Positions 1 through 10,005 of a DNA stretch of 64,000 bases are shown here, piece after piece. The position numbers were made by a program, and so were the translations under genes. Each line of letters starts with the position of its first letter. Position 1 is the stretch's first letter. The stretch comes from Sorghum bicolor. Taxonomy: Eukaryota; Streptophyta; Magnoliopsida; Poales; Poaceae. The stretch spans positions 42,526,061 through 42,590,060 of the forward strand of contig NC_012873.2 of assembly GCF_000003195.3 (NCBI RefSeq). Direction: 5' to 3'. The notes beneath the pieces are model-generated. The model did no database searches, was not told the origin of the DNA, and worked only from the letters and a program-made list of their open reading frames with translations.

Positions 1-1538
1 ACAGCATATGGCCGGTGATAGTGGTACCATACAATTTTCCACCATGGATGTGTATGGACCAATCCAATTATATGCTTGCTTTACTAATTCCAGGCAAAAA
101 GTCACCTGGCAAAGATTTCCATGTGTTCATGCAGCCTTTGATAGCAGACATGATAGAGCTCTGGAAGGGTGTAAAAACTTATGATGCAGTTGAAGGCAAA
201 GACTTCAAGTTGCGTGCAGCGATTCTATGGGGAATCCATGACTACCCTGCATTAGGCACAATGTCAGGCAGAACCACTAAGGGTTACTTTGCATGTGTGT
301 ACTGTGATGAGAATCCATGCTCCTGCAGCCTTAGAAACAAAATTGGTTTCATAGACTATAGACGGTTCCCCCCTGAAAACCATCAATGGAGGACCAACAA
401 ATCTTTCAATGGCAAGCATGAAAAAAGAGAGAAGCCAAGGAAATTTAGTGCAGATGAGGTGATGGCAAGGTTGAATGCAATTGGCTATGTGACAGGCAAG
501 AATCCAAATAAGCCAAAATCAAGAAAACGACGCCGTGATGAAGATGAACCATTATGGCATCTGAAGGTTAGCCTGTATGATTTGGAATACTGGCCAAAAC
601 TGAAGCTACAACACAACCTTGATGTTATGCACATAGAGAAAAACATATGTGAAAACATTTTGGCAACTCTACTTAATATTCCATACAAGACAAAGGACAC
701 CATCAATGCTAGACTTGATTTGGAGGACAGAGGTATAAGAAAAGAGCTTCATTTGCTAGATGACAGTGGTAGTTCATCATCAAAGCCAAGAGCTTGTTAT
801 GTTCTAAAACCAGAAGACAAGAAGACATTCTTGGAATTTGTGAGCAATGTTAAGTTTCCAGATGGCTATGCCTCCAATATATCAAGATGTATTAACATGG
901 AGGGAGCAGGATTTATGCATGGGCTGAAAACACATGACTGTCATGTAATGCTGCAACGTATCTTACCAGTTGGCCTCCGTGGTTTGGTGAGCAAAGATGT
1001 ATACGAAGTAATTGCTGAATTGGGTAGGTTTTTTAGACAACTTTGCTCCAAAACACTAAAGGTTGATGCACTACTCAAGATGAAGGAGGATATTGTGGAA
1101 ATACTTTGCAAGCTAGAGAAAATTTATCCTCCAGCATTCTTTGATGTTATGGTTCACCTAGCAGTACACTTACCTGATGAGGCACTCCTTAGGGGACCGG
1201 TGCAGTATGGATGGATGTACCCCATTGAGAGAAGGTTGGGCACTTTTAAGCGTTTCGTCCGCAATCAAGGGAGACCTGAAGGATGTATTGCAGAGGCATA
1301 CACTGCATATGAGTGTATGACCCATTGCTCAACATACTTCAGTGACATCATTAATAGGTTCACTAGGCCTGAAAGAAACTTAGATGCAGAAAAGAACATT
1401 TCACCCAATGGTTACTCTATTTTTGGTCATGCTATTAACCTATTGGGTGGTTCAAAACTTCATGAAGACAAAGACTATGACTCCATGGTTTGGTTTGTTC
1501 TAAATAACTGTGAGGAGGTTGAAGGATACAAAGAGTGA
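1..1538 (+). pseudogene. CACTA transposase (tnp2 family), main exon, 5' end outside window
   Basis: This exon encodes the catalytic part of a CACTA transposase, which excises and reinserts the element in the nucleus. The reading frame is open from the window edge to 1538, so the true start is to the left. Around residues 195-220 (601-665) is the family signature HNLDVMHIEKNICENI, typical of the transposase_21/tnp2 domain. The last 150 residues match the DUF4218 domain that follows it in plant CACTA transposases (ERRLGTFKRFVRNQ and YECMTHCSTYF at about 1230-1345). A GT donor (GTGAGT) lies near 1535 and an acceptor near 1612, so the gene is spliced. The short second exon (about 1613-1760) needs a frameshift before it reads KIAAWLEDHVC, so this copy may be damaged. 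Family identification is firm; activity is unlikely. Confidence 0.88.
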
Positions 1539-1781
1539 GTACTTCATGTCATTTCAGCCATCTTTATTCAATACTAATGTCACAAAAAGCTAATTATCTT
1601 CTTCCTTTATAGCATGTACATGCAAGAATTAGAACAACAAGGGGTCAACAATGTTGATAAAATGATGTCAACAAAATTGCTGCATGGTTAGAGGATCATG
1701 TATGTGCAACTTCTAAAACATAAATTATGATACAATACATTTTGAAACTCACTTATTTTCTATGTTAATTATGATGCAATG

Positions 1782-2612
1782 CAGATTACTAGATTGAAAT
1801 ACGAAGGCACAACACCTGTTGACGAAGACCTGTACTCACTAGCATGCCGGCCGGTTCGACGAGTGCGTTCGTATACAGCCTGTATAATAAATGGGGTACG
1901 GTACCACACTTCGGCTCGTGATGAGCACAAGAAGACACAGAACTCCACCATCAAAACTGCAGGTACTCACGGTGATGACACAATTGACTTCTATGGGACA
2001 ATCACAGATATAGTTGAGTTGAGTTATAGTAACAACAGTAGAGGGAGTAGAACTGTTATCTTATTACGGTGTGAATGGTACAATCTTGAGGGAAGGACAT
2101 ACAAAATGAAAGATGATGGTTACTTCAAGGGCATAAACATCCAAGGCCGATGGTACAAGAATGATCCTTTCATTATGGCCACAGATGCTTCACAAGTATT
2201 TTTCTTAGAAGATACCAAGTTTGGTCCAAGTTGGAGAGTGTTACAAGAATTTGGCCACCGACATATATTTGATGTCAAAGAGTCCGACACAAACCAACCA
2301 CTAATTGAACAAATACAGATGAGATGTCAGGAGGCATACCAAGAGGAGAACATTTCACCGTCAGAGGGTGAAGTGAGAGACATTGATCCCGAGTTGGATT
2401 TATTGCACATAGAGAATGAACTAGGCAGCCCTATAAGTAGAGACCCCGTCGAGACCATCCGTCAACAAAAACAGAAAACACAAGTTGATGAAGCAACTTG
2501 CATAGGTGCAGATGAAGGTGAAGATGAAGATGAAACCTTCCTGGAGTACCATAGTCCAGAAGAAGACAACGCATCAGGAGAAGACAGTGATGTAGGAGAA
2601 GACAGCGAATGA
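1782..2612 (+). CDS. CACTA transposase C-terminal exon (DUF4216-like)
   Basis: This is the last exon of the transposase gene. It begins after an acceptor-like AG at 1783-1784 and stays open to a stop at 2612. Residues about 90-150 (ILLRCEWYNLEGRTYKMKD, then WYKNDPFIMATDASQVFFL) fit DUF4216, which follows tnp2 and DUF4218 in plant CACTA transposases. The C-terminus is strongly acidic (many D and E from about 2500 on). Introns separate it from the main exon, with two GT-AG-like gaps at about 1535-1612 and about 1700-1784. Exon joins were inferred by eye. Confidence 0.75.
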   Translation, partial: QITRLKYEGTTPVDEDLYSLACRPVRRVRSYTACIINGVRYHTSARDEHKKTQNSTIKTAGTHGDDTIDFYGTITDIVELSYSNNSRGSRTVILLRCEWYNLEGRTYKMKDDGYFKGINIQGRWYKNDPFIMATDASQVFFLEDTKFGPSWRVLQEFGHRHIFDVKESDTNQPLIEQIQMRCQEAYQEENISPSEGEVRDIDPELDLLHIENELGSPISRDPVETIRQQKQKTQVDEATCIGADEGEDEDETFLEYHSPEEDNASGEDSDVGEDSE

Positions 2613-3182
2613 GGCAACGCCCTATTATTTTAAGTACCTGAATCATGTAACTATAACACTGTCGACTTTAGTTGATGTGTCCTAGATGTAAGACATTGTT
2701 TGAATGTGTGTTGCAAATTACTTTATGTGTGTCCAGATTTGAATCTCAACTATAAACTTGTAAGACCTTATATGCAATGAGTCTGTTTTCAGTGGATACT
2801 TGATGTGTGATGCAAGTTATAGTGCCGATATTTCATAACATGTTGTTCTGTCCAGATTTCACATGGACCATGTTCTGTTTCTAGGTTTTTTTTGTCACAA
2901 AAGGTTCAAAAACTGTCACAAAACCAACAAAAACTGTCACAAATTGATCCAAAACCGTCACAAAATGTACAGCTGGAGTATTCTAACAATTGTTCCAACA
3001 ATAGTCAAACATCATAAGCAAAATTGCCCTTCATTTACAACATAAAGAAGCAATGCACAAAATAGGTCCAATTGCTCATAGGCCCACATTTCATACATCC
3101 ACCATAATAGGTTCAACATTCACATCTTCATCATCTTCAACACTACAGTTTCAACACAAAGGCCCATACTCACGGCCATTGA
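2613..3182. other. CACTA internal spacer with phased GTCACAAA repeats
   Basis: This non-coding stretch lies between the two CACTA genes. It holds four GTCACAAA words starting at 2894, 2915, 2936 and 2957, exactly 21 bp apart. Nothing else is recognised. Confidence 0.6.
2894..2966 (+). repeat. Four GTCACAAA motifs phased at 21 bp
   Basis: Copies start at 2894, 2915, 2936 and 2957, with differing spacer bases. The same word recurs near the right terminus (4446, 4534, and inverted at 4560), where CACTA transposase-binding repeats are expected. A 21-bp period is two turns of B-DNA and would put all sites on one face of the helix. Confidence 0.75.
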
Positions 3183-3794
3183 CTACTTGAACACTGCAGC
3201 TACAACCAAGACAATGGCCAATACTAGAAATAGTGTTACATTCACACATCCACAAACAAGACAAATGCAGCTTCCTAGGCCATCCCTGTTCGTGCCTACC
3301 ATTTCCTTCAACTTGTTCAGGTGCTCCAAGCTTTGAGTTTTTTCCACAGCCTCAAGAACTTCAGACATCGTCAAAGCTGACGAAATATATCCATTGTCAC
3401 GAAGGAAGACCACATATTCTTCCTCAAACCAATAGCTATGACATTTCCCCTACATCCAAATTAGAACCACAAGCAACAATGAATTTTGGGCAAACAAGAT
3501 TTAAATTTGGGGTACTCAAACTGGAACCGCTATACTCACATAGTTCTTCCTGGGGCACTTGAAGAATCTCTTTCCATTGTTATACTGAGATTGTGTCGTA
3601 GTGGCACCAAACACTCTCACGTCCCTACATTCTGGGCACATTATCAATGGCAACTTGGACACTTCATTGATCACTGGATCCAGATCGACAGCTACAGCCA
3701 GAGGTGCTGCATCATGAACAACAAGGGGTCCGGGCTGGTGGACAACCCTAGCTGACTGCCGATTGCGAGTGCTAGATGACGACGCCTGCGACAT
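3183..3794 (-). CDS. CACTA accessory gene: GRF-type zinc finger plus C-terminal membrane segment, two exons
   Basis: The gene converges on the transposase. Exon 1 is 3794-3540 (85 codons, ending in phase 0 before GTGAGT). Exon 2 is 3449-3183 (acceptor GTAG at 3453-3450), giving about 173 residues. Exon 1 has a low-complexity Ser/Arg-rich N-terminus, then CPEC, a T..S..N.GKRFFKCP stretch and, across the splice, KCHSYWFEEEY. This spacing fits a zf-GRF finger, a nucleic-acid-binding fold common in plant transposon-linked proteins. Exon 2 continues with a short amphipathic helix (EVLEAVEKTQSLEHLNKL) and ends in about 22 hydrophobic residues resembling a tail anchor. The splice model was built by eye; the precise frame match across the intron supports it. 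Role in transposition is unknown. Confidence 0.6.
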
Positions 3795-4651
3795 GAGGCC
3801 TGATTGAAAGACATATGCTCAGACAAATTCATACTAACAAGATATGCAAAGACATATTCATACTATGAGCTCATATACTTGAAAAAGAAACAGGGAGGAC
3901 CAATTCAGTATAAATTTAGCTTGGCGTCAATCAAATCAAGGGCTCGTTTCCTCAAACTTCTTGTACACTCTATAGCCTCTTACTCCGATTCAATAGCAAA
4001 GAGAAATAGGGGGAAGGAGGCGCCATTGCAGAACAAATAGAGGGGGAAGGGGAGGGGAATGGCAGCAGCAGGCCGTGAGCACCTGAGTTCGAGCGGCGGG
4101 ATGATGTCGAGGCGTTCACCGGAGAACCGCGCTGGCTGACCGGCCGACGCGCTCCCTCCGCCCAGCCGGAGTCCGAGCTAGGGTACATCCCCAAGCGACA
4201 CCGTGTAGCCCGTCCTTCGCTTCCCCGCGCAGCGCCACCGCCGCCGCGCAGCTCCCTCTGCGCCGCCGCCGGCGCGCAGAGACCCTCCGCTCCTGGCCTT
4301 GTTTAGATAAGGGACGGTGGCGATGGGGAATGAAATGGTCAACGCTCGGCTCCACCTGCAGGGGTATAGTAACACTGGGAAAGGTAAATTATTGAAGTAA
4401 TTAAAAGTGACAACACTAATCAGTCATAAAAGGATATTTCCCAGCGTCACAAAAAAGCAATGGACAAATGGCTGATGACGATAGACATTATATGATGACA
4501 TTTGATGGCTTTATGTGACACACATCCAACATCGTCACAAAAAACATGGCTCTCCCCTATTTGTGACAAAGAAATTTTTTCCGTCATGTTATGATACATT
4601 ATATGACGATTTAAGGCACCGTCACGAAGAATTTTGTCATAAAAAGCAACA
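3795..4651. other. CACTA 3' non-coding region with subterminal repeats
   Basis: No convincing gene. Positions 4060-4290 are GC-rich and upstream of the minus-strand gene, so they may hold its promoter. From 4386 to 4651 the sequence is dense in GTCACAAAA, GTCATAAA and their complements, the expected subterminal binding array. Confidence 0.55.
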
Positions 4652-4663
4652 TTTCTTGTAGTG
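4652..4663 (+). repeat. CACTA right terminal inverted repeat
   Basis: TTTCTTGTAGTG, the reverse complement of the canonical CACTACAAGAAA end. The next bases continue the interrupted gypsy RT reading frame on the minus strand. Confidence 0.92.
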
Positions 4664-5310
4664 TAAATAGAAAAATCATCCATGAAAACTTCGATAATCT
4701 TTTCAATGATATCAACAAATATAGACATCATACATCTTTGAAAAGAAGCAGGTGCAATACGTAACCCAAAATACATTCTACGATAGGCATAGGTTCCATA
4801 GGGACATGTAAAGGTGGTTTTGCTTTGGTCATCAGGATGGATAGGGATTTGATGATACCCTGAATATCCATCTAAGAAATAAAGGAATGAATGGTTGGCT
4901 CACCGCTCTAGCATCTCATCAATGAAAGGCAATGGAAAGTGATCTTTCTTAGTTGCTTTATTAAGCTTTCTATAGTCTATGCACATCCACCATCCTATGA
5001 TGGTGCGTTGAGGGATTAACTCATTCCTCTCATTTTGGACAATAGTCATACCTCCCTTTTTAGGTACAACTTGAACAAGGCTTACCCACTCACTATGCGG
5101 CATAGCATAAATGATGCCTGCATGCAATAGTTTTAAAACTTCTTTCTTTACAACCTCTTTCATCGCATTGTTGAGTCTACATTGGGTTTTTCTAGATGGT
5201 GGAATATTAGGATCTGTAGGAATGCGATGGGTGCAAAGAGCAGGACTAATTCCTTTGAGGTCTTGGAGTGAGTAGCCAAAGGCTGAATGATGTTTTTCTA
5301 GGACTACCAT
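4664..5310 (-). pseudogene. Athila-like reverse transcriptase fragment (outer element)
   Basis: The minus strand encodes the first two thirds of a gypsy RT. Segments include [36 protein letters not shown] and, after a frame break, [10 protein letters not shown] just before the CACTA insertion; FMDD is the catalytic motif. The rest of RT, RNase H and integrase would lie left of the CACTA element, outside the window. Point changes (e.g. W for R in TIIGWWMCIDY) and a frame break near 4890 mark it as dead. It closely resembles the intact Athila polyprotein at 39209-43690, so it belongs to the same clade but is much older. Confidence 0.88.
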
Positions 5311-6614
5311 CAGGCGAAGAGTCTGCTCCTGAGTGAGTTTATCACTTATAATGACGAGAGACTATGGATCATCACCTAGAAAAGCGTATCTAAGACTGGT
5401 TGGTAAAGGTTTAAGCTCAATAGGAGGTTTAGGTGGTACTGCAAACTCATCTAAAGGTTCTTCCTTAGAAGGGTCAGCTTCTTCTTCTATGAAGAATCTA
5501 GCTTCATCTTCTAATCCTGGTTTGGCTAAAAAGTCTAAGGATGTAGCTCTAAATTCCTCCAGTGTGTCTTCTTATGGATAAGGTTCGGTCCTACAGTTTA
5601 AAGAATGTGAGATGGACAATGGGAATTGAAGTTTCTTGCCTAAGCAAATTTTTAGCTTCCTAGATTGTCCTTCATAGAGAAGTCACCTAAAAGGTTGTCC
5701 TATCAACAGGTAAAGTCCCATATGTCAAAGATATAAAAGCTTAAATGCACTGGGGTTCCTTGTACCTAGATGGGTAGGATGTGTAGGATTCCTAAACTTG
5801 GGATAATATGTCTAGATAGACTTCTCATGAATTTTATTGTCGGGATTAATGCCATGTCTTGTATTAAATGTTCTACAAGAGACATAAATATGATATTTAT
5901 CCCTACAATTGGATTATAAAGAGCTTTTATTTGATCCATATTGATTATGCAATGAATTGGAATAGAAGATGAATCTAAACGGATTATTTCAGTTGAAAGC
6001 TCTGATTCTTCTAACCATTCATTACTTATAACATATACTAATTCTCCTGAGGTTCTTCCAAAAGGAATATCCTTAGGGGGATCAAAACACTCTCTAGAGT
6101 TTATCTGTGGCCTCTTCATAGAGTGATAATTCAAGATGTTTCCAAATCTGGTAAAGAGATCAGGTTCTATGTCTAGCATAAAATCTGGAAACATAATTTC
6201 TTCTATTTCTTGCTCTAGGCATGTGTTAGCCGAAGTATATGGTGTGTCTAGCGAAGGGTTAATTTTATCTAATTGGGGTTGAGGCTCTACTTCAAGGAGG
6301 TAATCTAATTCAGTGGATAGGATTTGATCTAGGATTAATCTTGCTTTCTCAGAAGAGACATGCAAGAAAGATTCTCCTAAAGTAGTGTCGAGCAACTTTC
6401 TACTTTATCTACTCTGACCTTTATAAAAATGTTGTAAAAGAATAGGGTCTGGTAGACTAAGGTCAGGGCAAGATGCCAAAAGTGTAGTAAATTGATTCTC
6501 GGCTGAAGCCAAGGATTTTGTAGATTCTTGCCTTATAGTGAGAACCTTGACTCTAAGGTCGATGATTTGGGAGATGGGATAGAAATCTAGGCAAAAATTA
6601 GAACATAAAGATCC
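5311..6614 (-). pseudogene. Athila-like protease/linker region, decayed
   Basis: The best-preserved part is 5766-6395 (209 codons on the minus strand). It matches the protease-linker part of the intact Athila at 39209-43690: ELVYVISNEWLEESELSTEI there reads as [19 protein letters not shown]. At the expected aspartic-protease active site the sequence is LYNPIVG, where the intact relative has LYDPAVG, so both lack the usual D-[ST]-G. Bases 5311-5765 and 6396-6614 are homologous coding sequence broken by stops and frameshifts. Confidence 0.7.
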
Positions 6615-7058
6615 CTAATCTCCTTGTTGCTTACTTACGGCTCTATTATACCATTGTCTAGCTTTTCCCTTTAACAAAAAAGGAAATAGCTTCCAACGGA
6701 GAGATTCATTAGATATGCCTTCTATGCGAAGACAGTCACATGTTTGCTCAAAGTCTCTAATGTGTTGGTAAGGATTTTCATCCCCTTCTCCTAAAAAGGA
6801 TAGGCTTTGGACCAACGAAATCAACTGCGGACTCAGCCTATAGCTACATGTTTGGATAGGTTGGGATGACTCATGTTGCACTAGGCTAGTCTCCATGGGT
6901 GCAAAGAACTGAAGGATAGGAATGGAATTTAAGGTATCCATAAAACAAAAGGTAAGATGTAAGAAAAGGTGAGATAACAGAAAAAGATAAGAGTGTGATA
7001 CAAGGTAGAGTAAGACAAGGTTATCTAAGCGGACCGTCTTTCTCCTCGGCAACGACAC
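6615..7058 (-). pseudogene. Athila-like gag N-terminal part (outer element)
   Basis: The minus strand reads a gag start MDTLNSIPILQFFAPMETS (ATG at about 6938), then [19 protein letters not shown] and WKLFPFLLKGKARQWYNRA. These are the conserved retrotransposon-gag motifs also present in the intact Athila. The reading frame runs only to 6615, so gag is truncated by a stop and frameshift. It directly follows the primer binding site at 7044-7060. Confidence 0.82.
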
Positions 7059-7060
7059 CA
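7044..7060 (-). other. Primer binding site (tRNA-Asp type) of outer Athila-like element
   Basis: On the minus strand the sequence is TGGTGTCGTTGCCGAGG. It differs at two positions from TGGCGCCGTTGCCGGGG, the complement of the plant tRNA-Asp 3' end used by Athila elements. It starts eight bases inside the LTR end. Confidence 0.8.
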
Positions 7061-7068
7061 GAAATGCT

Positions 7069-7351
7069 TGTTGATATTAGTTACACACATGAAAGAATCA
7101 AAGAGAAATAATTTGGGAGATATGTCCGGATTATTGTATTTATTTTTTACCACTAGGAGAAAGCGTGCAAAAGACTAACCTTTTATCTTACCTACTACCC
7201 ACGGGTTGCAATATAAGATAGCGAGATATAAGCGATATAGAGAGAACTCTTTCTTCAGTCTTCTTCTAACCTATGGTAAGTGTGTAGATATCGTTCTAAG
7301 GGGAGTAACTAGAGAAAAGAAACACCTCAGAGAGTGCTTAACCCTAGTACC
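7069..7351 (-). repeat. LTR of outer Athila-like element, first fragment
   Basis: The LTR begins TGTTGATATTAG next to the primer binding site. It stops at the GTACC target duplication (7347-7351) where the Tat element was inserted, and continues at 58642-59448, 51 kb away. For this minus-strand element it is the 5' LTR. Confidence 0.83.
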
Positions 7352-8082
7352 TGTTAACACCATTTTTGGACACGTATCTTTGGACGCATATCTGGAGTTA
7401 ATGAGGTATAGATCGGTAGGCAGAAAAGTGGTGACTAGTCTATAGAAGAGTTGCCGATGAGGGTTGGTGCCGATGAGAAAACGACAGGATATGGCCATGT
7501 CCAGAAGCGGTGATGGATTCGTGCCAATGACTAGTGCTGATGGCTGCCGATGGCCATGGGAAGTGGTTTGCCGATGGTCATGGAGAAAGGCGCAGGAGTT
7601 GTTGATCGACTCACGGTGGTGTACCGATCAATTGTGGAAGATGATTTAATACTTTCCACAGTTATTAGAGTTTGCTTTGTATACAGATTCCGTTTAATTT
7701 GGAATTCGAGTCCTAGTCGTGTCTGGTTGTAACCCTTTTGGACAGGGTATAAATATAAGACCCCGTAGCGATGTAAGGACAACACAATCAATCAAACACA
7801 AGTTTTTACATCTATCCCAGCATCTACTTTTTCGACGACTTCGTCAATTTGCATATTTTCCTTTTACTACGAGTTCTTTGGAATTCTTCGAGTCAACCTC
7901 GGCGAGTTCTCAAGTTCTGCATGAACACCTCTTGGCCGTGACATCCGGGTTTATCGCTGTTGTCGGGACCAAAGTGTTCGAGTTATCACCTTTGTCGATT
8001 GTAAGGTCAAATCGGCTAGCACGCCTTAACGTTGAATCGGGTATTAGCCCTTTGTGTTTGCAGATTCACTTTTGCACCAACA
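7352..8082 (+). repeat. Tat 5' LTR (731 bp)
   Basis: Starts TGTTAACACC and ends CACCAACA. A TATA box TATAAATATA at 7748-7757 precedes a transcript-start-like region. The 3' partner is 57926-58641 (716 bp), which lacks 15 bp around 7456-7470 and has many substitutions. Confidence 0.9.
7748..7757 (+). promoter_or_regulatory. TATA box of Tat 5' LTR
   Basis: TATAAATATA, conserved in all three LTR copies (also 20422-20431 and 58307-58316), about 335 bp before the LTR end. It would drive the genomic RNA. Confidence 0.7.
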
Positions 8083-8089
8083 CATCTTT

Positions 8090-8107
8090 TGGCACGCTCG
8101 GTGGGAC
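8090..8107 (+). other. Tat primer binding site
   Basis: TGGCACGCTCGGTGGGAC lies seven bases after the 5' LTR. It starts with TGG, as needed to pair with a tRNA CCA end. I cannot assign the tRNA with confidence. It is preserved in the duplicate at about 20764-20781. Confidence 0.65.
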
Positions 8108-8130
8108 CGAGATTCAACATCAAGATCAAC

Positions 8131-10005
8131 ATGTCGAACACCAATTTCGACTTGGAGAACGTCATCCCCGTGATGGAAGCCAATCTTAGAGATGAACAGA
8201 AGCAAGCTATGGCGAAAGCTATGGAGGACTACAAGCAGCTATGCTTGAAATCCTTCAGCATCAACAGGAGTGGCGAGGTGATCCAGAAGGAAGCATTGCC
8301 CATGCCTCGGCAAATTACTTTTGAAGCCAATCCTGGTAAATTACAAGAGATGGTTGACAGTGCCATTAATCGTGCTCTAATCAATCAATCTAGCGTGCTG
8401 TCCAATACAGTTTTCAATGTTGTGGCTAAAACTTTCAAAGAAGGACAAGTATCACCATCTTATGTGGGCCCAACCGATCATCAGACAGGAGTGTCATCGG
8501 TTACGGCTCCATCGGCTACCACGGCCGTTGCGGGTACAGAAGTTACTTCTCCCCCAAGCACATTAGGGATAACTAATGCGCAATCTACACCGATGATGAC
8601 CAATCCATCAACATTAGAGGGGCAAGTCAAACTTGGTATAGATTTATTGGCATCAGCAATGTCAGGGTCTGTTCCTCCCAATTGGTGGGGATATGGTATG
8701 CCCCTAGAGTTTATGGCAAATAGCTCCGGGACGTCTCAAGCGGCTAACATGACAGGCAAGGCTCCTATGACATCGGCACCCCCAGGCTCGCCAACTACTA
8801 CTGCAAGACCTTTTACTGGGAATTCTCAAATGCCAACGTTCCAGATGCCTAACGCATTGGCAGATCCAATGCCGACGCAGCAAAGGTTTACAACACAGCC
8901 AGGGTATGTCAATTCAATGATGATGCCCAATTATCAGCCATCGGCAGGGCCTATGCCGATGAATGTCAATAATGGATGGACAGGGCAGTTTGTTTTTCCA
9001 CAGATGCCTCAACAGAATCATCAGGCTATGGGATTTCAACAGGGACCAATGCAGCCTGGATTTCAGAATCAAAGGTTGATCAACCAGCCGATGAATCTTG
9101 GTCAGCAAGTTGGTGGTCAGCAGGCAATGGCTAATCCAATGTTCCCTGGAGATCGTGCACCACAGGGACACGTGGAAGCTTATCAGCATGTGCCAGATCC
9201 ACAGCCAGTTCATCGGCAAGATGCCGATGCTTATTGGGCCGATAAGATAGCTGAGGTGATGAGAGACCAAATTGGGATAAAACCCAAAGTAAACACTTAC
9301 TCTTATCGGACACTGTATCCTCCTGCATATGACTTAATTCCACTTCCAAATCGGTACAAGGTGCCAGATTTCACTAAGTTCTCTGGACAGGATGATACGT
9401 CAACCATGAAGCATGTCAATAGATTTATCATCCAGTTGTGGGGAAGCTACTAACAGAGATGAATTAAGGGTTCGTCTATTCTCATCATCTTTGTCTGGAT
9501 CAGCCTTTACTTGGTTTATTTCATTACCTCCAAACTCAGTGATCACATGGGCCGATATAGAAAAACAGTTCCATAAATATTTCTTTTCTGGAGTTCATGA
9601 GAAGAAGATTACCGATTTAGTCAGGCTGAAGCAACACAATGATGAATCGGTTGAAAGCTTCATGCAAAGGCTGCGAGATGTCAAGAATAAATGTTATAGT
9701 CTGGTTCTAGATGATCAGCAGCTATGCGATTTGGCTTTCCAGGGACTGTTGCCACATATCAGAGACAAGTATGCTTCTCAGGAGTTCGAGAGTCTGAGTC
9801 ATTTAGTGCAGAGGATTTCTGACCAAGATATCAAAGCTTTTGAACCTAAGAGAGCGTGGAACAAAAAGGTGTCATTTGTCGATGAGGCAACAAGTTTAGA
9901 TTCTGATGAAGAACCAATCATCAGCTTGGCGGAGTGGGTAAAGAACAAGAAGCCGATGTCTTGCCCTTTTGGGCATAAGGAACCAGAGAAATTTGCATTT
10001 GATAT
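8131..10005 (+). pseudogene. Tat gag, copy 1 (N-terminal and core part)
   Basis: ATG at 8131 (MSNTNFDLENVIPVMEANL) follows the PBS by 23 bases. A long Pro/Met/Gln-rich middle (8500-9200) leads to the conserved gag core: FRSSSLSG-like SSSLSGSAFTWFISLPPNS, then WADIEKQFHKYFF and KQHNDESVESFMQRLRD (9480-9670). This core forms capsid particles with the genomic RNA. The first frame stops at 9453 and the rest is in another frame (9413-10005), so a one-base change near 9440 breaks it; the same break is in copy 2. The gene is cut at GATAT (10001-10005) by Athila element A, and its continuation is at 24170. Confidence 0.85.

Larger units (their letters stand above)
1..4663 (+). mobile_element. CACTA (En/Spm-like) DNA transposon, left end outside window
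   Basis: The right terminus TTTCTTGTAGTG (4652-4663) is the exact reverse complement of the CACTACAAGAAA end of grass CACTA elements. Beyond it, minus-strand gypsy reverse transcriptase coding resumes directly. Inside are a tnp2-type transposase gene reading rightward (1-2612) and a small gene reading leftward (3183-3794). The last 280 bases are rich in GTCACAAA-like words in both orientations, as expected of subterminal transposase-binding repeats. The usual 3-bp TSD would be TAA at 4664-4666, but the matching left copy is not visible. Confidence 0.9.

Noticed and set aside
2431..2646. Minus-strand frame with Leu-His repeats
   Set aside because: Complement of the Asp/Glu-rich (GATGAA) end of the CACTA transposase exon.
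2863..3045. Short frame with a Cys-His-Lys repeat every seven residues
   Set aside because: The repeat is the 21-bp DNA motif array read in one frame; there is no domain or codon evidence of translation.
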